NCBI RefSeq assembly: GCF_009649845.1
Contig: NZ_WJIE01000030.1
Span: forward strand, 1 to 46,241
Origin: Polyangium spumosum
GTDB taxonomy: Bacteria; Myxococcota_A; Polyangia; Polyangiales; Polyangiaceae
DNA length: 46,241 bases
Direction: 5' to 3'
Under the pieces are notes generated by a model. That model was given only the letters and a program-made list of their open reading frames with translations. It did no database searches and was not told where the DNA came from. Position numbers and translations under genes: made by a program. Position 1 is the stretch's first letter, and every line of letters begins with the position of its first letter. Of this stretch, positions 1 to 6,706 are shown one piece after another.

Positions 1-198
1 GCTCGAAGGTGGCCTCGGAGGGTGGGTTGCGGCTCCGCGCGGAGCTCGAAGGTGGCCTCGGGGGGTGGGTTGCGGCTCCGCGCGGAGCTCGAAGGTGGCC
101 TCGGAGGGTGGGTTGCGGCTCCGCGCGGAGCTCGAAGGTGGCCTCGGGGGGTGGGTTGCGGCTCCGCGCGGGGCTCGAAGGTGGCCTCGGGGGGTGAT
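1..198. repeat. 43-bp GC-rich tandem array, about 4.6 copies
   Basis: Units begin at 1, 44, 87, 130 and 173 with 'GCTCGAAGGTGGCCTCGG'; the array probably continues off the left edge and decays near 197. The copies are almost identical. Copies 1 and 3 carry GGAGGG and copies 2, 4 and 5 carry GGGGGG at the same place, so an 86-bp dimer may have been the amplified unit. Each of the first three unit borders forms a perfect 14-bp palindrome, GCTCCGCGCGGAGC (first copy at 32-45); the fourth border is broken by one substitution. Because 43 is not a multiple of 3, reading frames rotate and the array is unlikely to be coding. It lies just past the stop of the minus-strand lipoprotein gene. Confidence 0.9.
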
Positions 199-199
199 G

Positions 200-256
200 G
201 GCCGGGCTTCGCCTGGCCAGGAGGGGGCGCTCTGGTCCCCCTCGGGACTAGAGCGC
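200..256 (-). terminator. Two GC-rich stem-loops at the 3' end of the lipoprotein gene
   Basis: Two hairpins follow one another. At 200-218, GGCCGGGC / GCCTGGCC pair over 8 bp (one G-T wobble) around a 3-nt loop. At 227-256, GCGCTCT G GTCCC pairs with GGGAC T AGAGCGC over 13 bp around CCTC; this second stem contains the lipoprotein stop codon (TAG, 250 to 248). Neither is followed by a U-tract on the minus strand, so they may act in mRNA stability or Rho-dependent ending rather than as a classical intrinsic terminator. Confidence 0.45.
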
Positions 257-1825
257 GGTGCACGTCGCGGGCGTCGGGTTCGCCTGGCAGTACGCCGCGT
301 CTTTCGGCGGGCCCACGGTGAGCATCGCGTCTTGCGACACGAGGCGCGGGCGCGGGTTCGGCACGCCCTGGCAGGACTTGCCGTCGGATGATTGCGGCTC
401 GGCGCTCGCGCAGACGCCCGCCTCGTTCGGGAGGCTCCACGCCTGTCCCGTCGGGTAGACGAGGTTCATCGAGTACTGCCCCTCCGGCAGGCAGCCGTAG
501 ACGACGTCGAACGGCCGCCCGAACCGCGCCGCGAGGCCCAGCTTCAGGATCTCCTCGTCGGCGACGATCGGCGTCCCGTCCGCGGCCGTCTTGCGGCTCA
601 GCACGAACACGCCCTTCTTCGACGTGTCGACCGGATCGATGCAGATCGCAGCGGGCCGCACCGCCACCGTCACCTCCGGCTGGAACGACTGGAAGGGCGG
701 CACCGGGTTCATCGGATCCGGCATCGCCGGCGGCATCTGCATGGCCGTGGTCGCGAGGTCGCCGAGCAGCGTGATCCCCTGCATGATCACGCGTGGCCGC
801 GCTTGTGTCTCGATCCGCTTGTCGTTCGCGAGCCTCGACGAGACGATCTTCGAGAACACCGACGTCGGGTAGAGCTGCGGCACGAACGGCGACTCGGTGA
901 TGTGGTCCTGCGTGTCGATCACGCCGTCGCGGTTCACGTCCTCGATCGCCATGTAGATCGCGGCCGGCGGGTCCTTCACCGGCAGGAAAAACGGCGTCTT
1001 CGCGGCGTTGTCGACCTCCTCGGGCGCGACGCCCGCGGCGAGCTTGATCCGGATGAAGGACGCGTCGGTCGGCGGGAACGTGGCGAACTCGAAGTCCGAC
1101 GGCACCGTGACCCTGCGCGGATCCATGTTGCCGGCGACGCTGTCGTCCACGCTCGACGGGTAAAACACGGGCCGCTCGAGCGGCAGCACCTGCCCGAGCG
1201 TCACGCCGACGCCGACCACGCGCGTGCCCGTCGGCGGAACGACGAGCTTGCCCGTCCCATCGGGCTCGCCGACCTCGACCTCCGTGTACTTCGGCGCGGC
1301 GCCCATCAGCACCTCCGCGGCGTTGTCGATCGCGCCGCCGCCCACGTCGCCGGCCGTCGGCAGGTTCGAGATGGAGAAGGCCGGGTTGAAGTCGCCGTCG
1401 CGATCGTAGAAGCCGCGGATCTGGTAGGTCCCTCCGCTCAGCGGCGCGATGGTCCACGTCCCGCTCGCGGTGACGTGGGGCGCCATCGCGTCGGGGCACC
1501 GGAGCGCGCCGTCCTTGTCGAAGACGAGTTTGTCGCGGATGCTCCCGAAGAGCACGTCGCCCGGGATCGCGTCGAGGCTCGCGGGGCCCGTGCCGAGGCC
1601 CGAGGGCGGCGGCAGGAGGCGCTTCTCGAAGGCGAGCACGACGGCCGCGCCGACGACGTGGCCGTTTTGCGTGCAGGGCGGCGGACCCGAGTAGGTCAGG
1701 GTCCCGTCGATGACACCCGCGGGACCGCTGAACCCGGGGATATCCGGGACGAACGTCTCGGGATCACTGCACCCGACGAGCGCGAGGAGCAGGGCAGGGA
1801 AGGGAAGCGCGAGGGAGGGGCGCAT
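248..1825 (-). CDS. Large secreted lipoprotein, function unknown
   Basis: A 525-residue protein with a lipoprotein signal: basic-hydrophobic N-terminus and lipobox LVGC with Cys19. The mature part looks like a beta-rich surface protein. Two Asp-rich loops that could bind calcium are visible, YDRDGDFN in the first half and DVNRDGVIDTQD in the second. Several short stretches mention paired Cys (PPPC, LRCP, ICID, GVCA, CQANP, ATC), which could form disulfides outside the cytoplasm. I recognise no named domain. It is the last gene of a minus-strand run from the DUF192 lipoprotein, 60 bp after the selenoprotein gene. ATG start is immediately followed by the signal peptide, so the start is well supported. 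Confidence 0.85.
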   Translation of the reverse strand: MRPSLALPFPALLLALVGCSDPETFVPDIPGFSGPAGVIDGTLTYSGPPPCTQNGHVVGAAVVLAFEKRLLPPPSGLGTGPASLDAIPGDVLFGSIRDKLVFDKDGALRCPDAMAPHVTASGTWTIAPLSGGTYQIRGFYDRDGDFNPAFSISNLPTAGDVGGGAIDNAAEVLMGAAPKYTEVEVGEPDGTGKLVVPPTGTRVVGVGVTLGQVLPLERPVFYPSSVDDSVAGNMDPRRVTVPSDFEFATFPPTDASFIRIKLAAGVAPEEVDNAAKTPFFLPVKDPPAAIYMAIEDVNRDGVIDTQDHITESPFVPQLYPTSVFSKIVSSRLANDKRIETQARPRVIMQGITLLGDLATTAMQMPPAMPDPMNPVPPFQSFQPEVTVAVRPAAICIDPVDTSKKGVFVLSRKTAADGTPIVADEEILKLGLAARFGRPFDVVYGCLPEGQYSMNLVYPTGQAWSLPNEAGVCASAEPQSSDGKSCQGVPNPRPRLVSQDAMLTVGPPKDAAYCQANPTPATCTAL

Positions 1826-1885
1826 CGAAGATAGGGGACCTCATCGACGCACGGCCGTCAAGCCGCGCCCGGTCCTCCGCGGCGC

Positions 1886-2113
1886 CTAACGCGCGAGCTT
1901 CGACATGGCGTCGAGCACCTCCTGGATCTCCGGAAACCGGCCCTCCGCCTGCTTCGAGAAGATCAGCTTTTGATCGACGAGCACGTCGAACTGACTGGGC
2001 TTGCCGATCTCGAGCTTGGCGTCGACGTCGAACGCTTCCTTGATGGCGGCCGCGAAACTCACGGCCCGGGGCTTGTAGTTTCAGACGTGGCAGTACTTGA
2101 TCACGACGTTCAT
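1886..2113 (-). CDS. SelW-like (Rdx family) selenoprotein with in-frame UGA
   Basis: Reading through one UGA gives 75 residues: MNVVIKYCHV, selenocysteine (U) at 11, NYKPRAVSF and onward to AMSKLAR, then TAG. The redox motif CHVU followed by NYK matches the CxxU/CxxC site of the SelW/SelT/SelH thioredoxin-like (Rdx) family, where the UGA falls exactly at the catalytic Sec. The rest has the family layout: beta1, CxxU, helix (AAAIKEAF), beta (AKLEIG), then 'FDVLVDQKLIFSK' and a C-terminal helix. Length fits SelW-type proteins (about 75-100 residues). A strong Shine-Dalgarno, GAGGAGG, lies 5 nt before the ATG. Flanks: 59 bp after the upstream membrane-protein gene and 60 bp before the lipoprotein gene. 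Standard gene calling misses it because of the UGA. Role inferred: thiol redox protein; the substrate is unknown. Sec machinery genes are not in this window. Confidence 0.85.
2048..2066 (-). promoter_or_regulatory. Candidate bacterial SECIS hairpin
   Basis: In the mRNA of the SelW-like gene a 7-bp stem, GGCCGUG / CGCGGCC (one U-G wobble), closes a 5-nt loop AGUUU. The stem starts 15 nt and the loop 22 nt after the UGA (2083 to 2081), with G as second loop base. Known bacterial SECIS elements lie just 3' of the UGA inside the coding region, with a small apical loop carrying a G near its start at roughly this distance. The fit supports SelB-dependent recoding; it has not been folded by software. 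Confidence 0.65.
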
Positions 2114-2172
2114 GGGCGCCTCCTCGGGAATCCATGGATGCGGGCGCGCGCGGGCGCAAGGGGCGATGAACG

Positions 2173-3564
2173 TCACCGGGCGCGGTGTTCGTCTCGCGCG
2201 AGCCAGAGGGCGAGCGCGACCGCCAGGGCGAACGCCGTCGCCGCCGCCAGGGCTGCGCGGGCTCGCTTCGAGACCAGCCGGCTGCGCCGCGTCTCGCGTG
2301 GGCTCTCGGCAGCGGGGAGGAGATCGGGCTTGGGCGTGGTGACCGAGAGCGTGCCGGGCTCACCGTCCGCGGGCAGAGCTTCGCGCTCGAAGACCACGTC
2401 CTCGGCGAGCGCGCGTCGCACGTCCCGGTCGAGCCAGTGCGAGACCCACAAGCGACGCCCCTCGGGCAACGCCATCACGCGGCGGAGCTCGGGCGTCATG
2501 ACACGCGCCACGTCCTCGGGCGCCGCCTCGAAGTCGTGCAGCAGGCGCGCCGACGCGGGCGGATCACGCCACACGTGGCGCGAGGGCCCGACGAGCACGA
2601 GGTGCGTGCGTCGCGCGGGCGTGCGCGGCGGCGTGAAGGCGAGCTCGGCGGAGAACTTCCAGCCCTCGTCTGCCCGCGGGAATTTTTGTGCGCGCAGGAT
2701 CGCGACCACGCACCTCGCGAGCTCGCGCGACGACTCGTCGCCGTCACGCTCGCCCGGGGAGCGCAACGAAGCCGTGTCGCCCTTCGGCCGGATCGCAGCC
2801 TCGATCGTCACCTTCGTGGCCTCGGGGCGATGTTCGAGGAACCGCTCGTAGCAGCGGAGCATCGGCCCGCTCCGCATGCGGAGCGCACGCTCGATCGCCT
2901 CGATGCTCGGCGCCGCGTCCTTCGGCGCCGCCCGCAGCGACTCCACCACCATCGGGAGCGCCGCGCCTTCCGGCGGATCGTCTGGAGGCGCCTCCGCGCG
3001 CGGCGGCTCGCGACGCGCGACGATCACGCGCGGCGTATCGAACGAGACGTGCGCGGCCGGCGTCATGATCTCGAGGACGTTCCCCGGCGGCGTGACCACG
3101 TCGAGCACGGCGAAGGAAAAGCCCCGATCGACGTAGCTCTTGGTCCACGCCGCGTCGAACGGCTGCTCGCTCGCGGCGGGGGCGACGACGAAGCTCGAGA
3201 GCGTCGAGCGGTCCATCACCCAGGGCGCCGGGCGAGCCGACAGCCTCCCACGCGTGCGCTGCTCGTGAGGCTCGACGAGCGCGAACACGAGGGCCGCGAG
3301 ATCGAGCTTCGGCATCGGCTCGACCGTCGGCGTGCTCGGCGTCGGCAGGCCGACGAGGACACGCGGCGAGGCGGGCGCGAGGCGCGCGGCGAAGAGTACG
3401 TGCTGCCTGCCGCTCGGCTCGTCGTGGCTCACGATCAGGTAGTCCTCGTGCACCACCGGGGAAGGCGTCGCGCCGCCCAGGGCCACCGCGCCCGCGGGCG
3501 AGGTGACCGCGGCGATCGAGAGCACGACGAGCGGGCCGAGCGCCTTCACGAGGCGGGGAACCAT
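2173..3564 (-). CDS. Secreted/membrane protein with AgmX/TonB-C-like domain
   Basis: 463 residues. An N-terminal signal sequence spans about 8-27. Residues about 35-185 (EDYLIVSHDE... LPTPSTPTVEP) weakly resemble DUF2330-type secreted proteins. Residues about 224-310 look like the AgmX/PglI C-terminal (TonB-C-like) domain common in myxobacteria: 'MLRCYERFLEHRPEAT', then 'VTIEAAIRPKGD', then 'ELARCVVAILRAQKFP'. Two cysteines (238, 285) sit at the places usually conserved in that domain. A transmembrane helix at about 437-456 is followed by a short basic tail, so the protein is probably anchored at its C-terminus. The start is the ATG at 3564, which overlaps the acyltransferase stop by 19 bp, indicating translational coupling. 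Function unknown. Confidence 0.75.
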   Translation of the reverse strand: MVPRLVKALGPLVVLSIAAVTSPAGAVALGGATPSPVVHEDYLIVSHDEPSGRQHVLFAARLAPASPRVLVGLPTPSTPTVEPMPKLDLAALVFALVEPHEQRTRGRLSARPAPWVMDRSTLSSFVVAPAASEQPFDAAWTKSYVDRGFSFAVLDVVTPPGNVLEIMTPAAHVSFDTPRVIVARREPPRAEAPPDDPPEGAALPMVVESLRAAPKDAAPSIEAIERALRMRSGPMLRCYERFLEHRPEATKVTIEAAIRPKGDTASLRSPGERDGDESSRELARCVVAILRAQKFPRADEGWKFSAELAFTPPRTPARRTHLVLVGPSRHVWRDPPASARLLHDFEAAPEDVARVMTPELRRVMALPEGRRLWVSHWLDRDVRRALAEDVVFEREALPADGEPGTLSVTTPKPDLLPAAESPRETRRSRLVSKRARAALAAATAFALAVALALWLARDEHRAR

Positions 3565-4451
3565 CCGTGGCGCCCTTGCTGCTTCAGATCGTTCATCGCC
3601 GCCTGCATCGCGCTCCGCACGTGTTCGAAGACCTCCTCCACCGCCTCCGGATCGTCGGCCGCGGAGGGCGGCAGGTTCGGGCGGATCGGCGCGAGGATCC
3701 GGGTGTGGATCTTCACGGGCGGCGGCAGGTGCGGCAGCGGGATGCCGGCGATGATGCCCCAGGGCAGCGCCAGGCCGAGCGGCGCCACGTTCGAGCGCGC
3801 GAGCTGCGGCAGCTTCAGCGCCTCGGCGATGCGCCGCCCGTCGGTCCAGATGTAGAGCGAGTGATGCGCGCCCACGCTCACCACGGGCACGAGGGGCACG
3901 CCGTGGCGCAGCGCCGCGCGCACGAAGCCGCGGCGCTTGCCGAACTCGATCTCGTACCTGCGCGAGAACGGCTTGCACGCGTCGATGTCCCCGCCCGGGA
4001 AGACCAGCACGGCCGCGCCTCGATCGAGCGCGCGCGCCGCGTTCTCGGGGCTCGCCGCGAGCGCGCCCGCGCCGTTCAGCCACGCGCCCGCGCCGGGGAA
4101 GCCGAAGGGCACGTCGTGCATGAGCCCGTACGCGAGGCGCGCGGGCGAGTGGAGCCGCCAGAACGCGAGCATGTGGCAGAACATGTCCGGCGTGCCGGTC
4201 ATCGCGTTGTGGTTGCCGACCACGAGCGCGGGGCCATCGACGAAGGGCGCTTCGAGCTCGGTCTCGGCGCGGAAGTAGTGGTCGTAGAGCGTCCCGAGCA
4301 GCGGCATCACGCGCTCGATGAAGCGCGGATCGCGGGCCTCGAGATCGTTCGGGCGCACCTTCACGCGCGCCTTCTCCGCGAGCGCGCGCACGCCGTCTCT
4401 CAGCGCGTCGACGGGAGGGACTGGTTCATGTGGAACGACGAAAGCAACCAC
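3546..4451 (-). CDS. Lysophospholipid acyltransferase (PlsC/LPLAT family)
   Basis: About 301 residues. It has the LPLAT core: VVGNHNAMTGTPD (block I, H and D, spaced two residues wider than the usual HX4D), VPFGFPGAG, 'ENAARALDRGAAVLVFPGGD' (block III), and 'RRGFVRAALRHGVPLVPVVS' (block IV). This arrangement is typical of the bacterial/TMEM68-like acyltransferase branch that acylates glycerolipids at the inner membrane. The start is uncertain: the frame stays open far upstream through the DUF192 gene, so I chose GTG at 4451, which is downstream of that gene's stop and has GAGGA 5-7 nt before it. GTG codons slightly downstream are alternatives. The stop overlaps the next gene. Substrate specificity cannot be read from the sequence. 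Confidence 0.8.
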   Translation of the reverse strand: MVAFVVPHEPVPPVDALRDGVRALAEKARVKVRPNDLEARDPRFIERVMPLLGTLYDHYFRAETELEAPFVDGPALVVGNHNAMTGTPDMFCHMLAFWRLHSPARLAYGLMHDVPFGFPGAGAWLNGAGALAASPENAARALDRGAAVLVFPGGDIDACKPFSRRYEIEFGKRRGFVRAALRHGVPLVPVVSVGAHHSLYIWTDGRRIAEALKLPQLARSNVAPLGLALPWGIIAGIPLPHLPPPVKIHTRILAPIRPNLPPSAADDPEAVEEVFEHVRSAMQAAMNDLKQQGRHGWFPAS

Positions 4452-4555
4452 GCATTCCTCGTATACCGAAACCAAGAAAAGCGTGCCAAGACCCGCGCTC
4501 CATCGCGGCTCGAAAGGCCGCCGCGCGCGGGGGGGGAAGCGCGCGGGGAAGCGCT

Positions 4556-5188
4556 TCAGATCCCCTCGAGCCGCACCTTCTGCCCCGCGCGCACCCCGTG
4601 TCGACGGGAAAAACCAGCGTTCACCTCGATCACGTAGCGTGACGGACACGGCACCGAGAACGTCGAGTCGTTCATCGTCGGCGTGTTCTCCTCGATGCCC
4701 ACGATCGTCCCGTCGTCGTCCACGAAGAGCATGTCGAGCGGGATGCACGTGTTGTGCATCCAGAACTGGTGCGGCTCGCGCCGATCGAAGACGAAGATCA
4801 TCCCGCGCTCCTCGGGCATGTGCTTGCGGTACATGAGCCCGCGGGCGCGCTCGTGATCCCGCTGCGCGATCTCCACCGTGACCGTCTCGTCCTTCGCGTC
4901 CGTGAACACCACCTTGCCCTCGCGCAGCACCGGCGGCTTCGCCAGATCGTCGGGCGGGCAAGACGGATCGGGGCCCTCGCGCAGGAGCGTCCGCCTGGGT
5001 TTGTCCTCGGTCGGGTGGATGCACCGCGCCCGCGAGGGCTGATTGTCCGCGGGCTCGGCTTCTTGCAGGCCGACGATGGGCGCGGCAGGCCGGTCTCGCG
5101 TGGGCGGGACCGGCTCCTCGACGCGCGGCTCGCAGGCGACGACCAAAAAACCCAGCGTGAGGACAGCGTAACGCTTCGTGACGGGCAT
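4556..5188 (-). CDS. DUF192 domain lipoprotein
   Basis: 210 residues. Lipoprotein signal with lipobox VVAC (Cys19). After a Pro/charged linker, residues about 95-208 form a DUF192 domain: RGLMYRKHMPEERGMIFVF, 'FWMHNTCIPLDMLFVDDDG', then ENTPTMND and 'VIEVNAGFSRRHGVRAGQKV'. Length and order match the family of small secreted beta-barrel-like proteins whose biochemical role is not established. It is the first gene of the minus-strand group and is divergent from the cyclophilin lipoprotein, with 78 bp between start codons that must hold both promoters. Confidence 0.88.
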   Translation of the reverse strand: MPVTKRYAVLTLGFLVVACEPRVEEPVPPTRDRPAAPIVGLQEAEPADNQPSRARCIHPTEDKPRRTLLREGPDPSCPPDDLAKPPVLREGKVVFTDAKDETVTVEIAQRDHERARGLMYRKHMPEERGMIFVFDRREPHQFWMHNTCIPLDMLFVDDDGTIVGIEENTPTMNDSTFSVPCPSRYVIEVNAGFSRRHGVRAGQKVRLEGI

Positions 5189-5266
5189 CGGCTCCGGCCC
5201 CTTCGTAGCACGATGCGAGCCCGCGCTTGACCTTCGCCGCGCCTCGCCGCAAGGGAAAGACCTCCT

Positions 5267-6091
5267 ATGAAACTTCCCTCGATCCAGAGTCGTCCCTTCG
5301 CCGCCTTCGCGGCGGCTTCTGCCCTGGTCGTCACCGCCTTCGCGAGCGGCTGCGAGTCGAGCCCACCCGAGCCGACGGCGGACCCCGATCGCAAGCCCGC
5401 GGCCCAGACGCAGGCCAATAACGGCACGCCCGCGCCCGTCCAGACCTCGCGGCCGCGTATCGAGAGGCCCAAGCCGACGAAGAAGAAGGTCACGGCCAAG
5501 CCCGTCGCCGAGGTCAAGCCGAGCGCGGACGACCCGGTCAAGGGCAAGTGGACCCTCGACGACGCCACGAAGGGCCTGCCGGAGGGCAAGACGCTCGTGG
5601 CCACCATCGAGACGGACCTCGGCAACCTCGAGTGCACGCTCTTCCACGACAAGGCGCCCATCACCGTCGCCAACTTTGTCGGCCTCGCGCGCGGCGTTCG
5701 CCCGTGGAAGACGCCCGAGGGCAAGTGGGAGAAGAAGCCCGCCTACGACGGCACGATCTTCCACCGCATCATCAAGGGCTTCATGATCCAGGGCGGAGAC
5801 GCCAAGAAAAATGGCAGCGGCGAGGCCGGGTACGTCATCCCGGACGAGGTCTGGGAGGACGCGAACCACGATCGTCCCGGCCTGCTCTGCATGGCGAACC
5901 GCGGGCCGAACACCAACAGCGCCCAGTTCTTCATCACGGACGAGGCGGCCTTCCACCTCGACGGCGGCTACACGATCTTCGGCGAGTGCGCGCCCGTCGA
6001 CACCGTCCACAAGATCGCCTCCGTTCCCGTGGTCCGCGAGAAGCCGGAGAGCCCGCCGGTCATCAAGAAGGTCACCATCACCCGCAAGTGA
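5267..6091 (+). CDS. Cyclophilin-type peptidyl-prolyl isomerase, lipoprotein
   Basis: 274 residues. Signal peptide with lipobox ASGC (Cys29), a Pro/Thr/Lys-rich linker to about residue 100, then a cyclophilin domain to the end: 'ETDLGNLECTLFHDKAPITV', 'YDGTIFHRIIKGFMIQGGD', 'LCMANRGPNTNSAQFFIT' and 'LDGGYTIFGECA'. The catalytic-site residues FHRII, IQGGD and AQFFI are all present, so it should be an active prolyl isomerase. As a lipoprotein it would assist folding of exported proteins in the periplasm. The gene stands alone between a divergent DUF192 gene and, 63 bp downstream, the Cys-rich lipoprotein. Confidence 0.93.
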   Translation: MKLPSIQSRPFAAFAAASALVVTAFASGCESSPPEPTADPDRKPAAQTQANNGTPAPVQTSRPRIERPKPTKKKVTAKPVAEVKPSADDPVKGKWTLDDATKGLPEGKTLVATIETDLGNLECTLFHDKAPITVANFVGLARGVRPWKTPEGKWEKKPAYDGTIFHRIIKGFMIQGGDAKKNGSGEAGYVIPDEVWEDANHDRPGLLCMANRGPNTNSAQFFITDEAAFHLDGGYTIFGECAPVDTVHKIASVPVVREKPESPPVIKKVTITRK

Positions 6092-6154
6092 TCTTTTCTG
6101 CGCCGCGCCCTCGTCCCCACGGCGCGCGCGAAAAAATTCGGTTACCCTTCCGGC

Positions 6155-6706
6155 ATGCAGAAGCGGCTTATCTTGGTGGCCGCCGCGCTCGGCCTCGTCG
6201 TCCCGGCCGCGGGCCTCGGCGGCTGCGGCAGCACGATCGTGCGGGAGACGGAGGGCCAGGGCGGGGGCGGCGGCGAGGGCGGAGGTTTGCCGAACAGCTC
6301 CGCGACGGGCCCCATCTGGGACGCGGGCAAGGACGCGTTCGACGAGTACGTCGATCCCGGTTGTCCCTCCACGCCTCCGCCGATCGAGGACTTCCAGTGT
6401 GATCCCTTCGATCAACTGAACAGCGGCTGCTTCCCCGGCGAGGGGTGCTTCATCTTCGTCTCGTACCCGGACGAACCCTGCGGCCAGGAGGTCTACGGCG
6501 CGTTCTGCGCGCCCGCGGGCACCGGCGTGCAGGGCGATCCGTGCGGCTCGGGCTCGGGCCTCTGGTGCGCGGCGGGGTTCGCTTGCGTCGTGACCGGCTC
6601 GGGCACGCAGTGCGTGAAGCTCTGTCCGCTCGATGGCAATGATGATTGTCCGTCGGGGCTCGTGTGCGAGCCCATCGACGTCGAAGGGTTCGGCGGATGC
6701 CTGTGA
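6155..6706 (+). CDS. Small cysteine-rich lipoprotein
   Basis: 183 residues. N-terminal signal with lipobox LGGC (Cys24), a Gly-rich linker, then a Cys-rich domain: 'DPGCPSTPPPIEDFQCDPF', SGCFPGEGCF, EPCGQEVYG, FCAPAGTGVQGDPC, LWCAAGFACV, TQCVKLCPLDGNDDCPSGLVC. This spacing of C-x-p-G-x-x-C pairs is frequent in myxobacterial secreted proteins annotated as hypothetical. Its last 10 bp overlap the next gene (start ATG at 6697), which is also a Cys-rich lipoprotein; the two are probably co-translated. Function unknown; extracellular location is inferred from the lipobox and cysteines. Confidence 0.87.
   Translation: MQKRLILVAAALGLVVPAAGLGGCGSTIVRETEGQGGGGGEGGGLPNSSATGPIWDAGKDAFDEYVDPGCPSTPPPIEDFQCDPFDQLNSGCFPGEGCFIFVSYPDEPCGQEVYGAFCAPAGTGVQGDPCGSGSGLWCAAGFACVVTGSGTQCVKLCPLDGNDDCPSGLVCEPIDVEGFGGCL

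Noticed and set aside
1-198. CRISPR array
   Set aside because: Units are contiguous and identical with no unique spacers.
2041-2113. UGA in the SelW-like gene as a frameshift or pseudogene mark
   Set aside because: The flanking frame is intact on both sides and the UGA is exactly at the catalytic position of the family.
4452-5252. Long open frame continuing upstream of the acyltransferase on the minus strand
   Set aside because: It covers the DUF192 gene in another frame, is Arg/Ala-rich, and has no family features; it is a GC-rich shadow.
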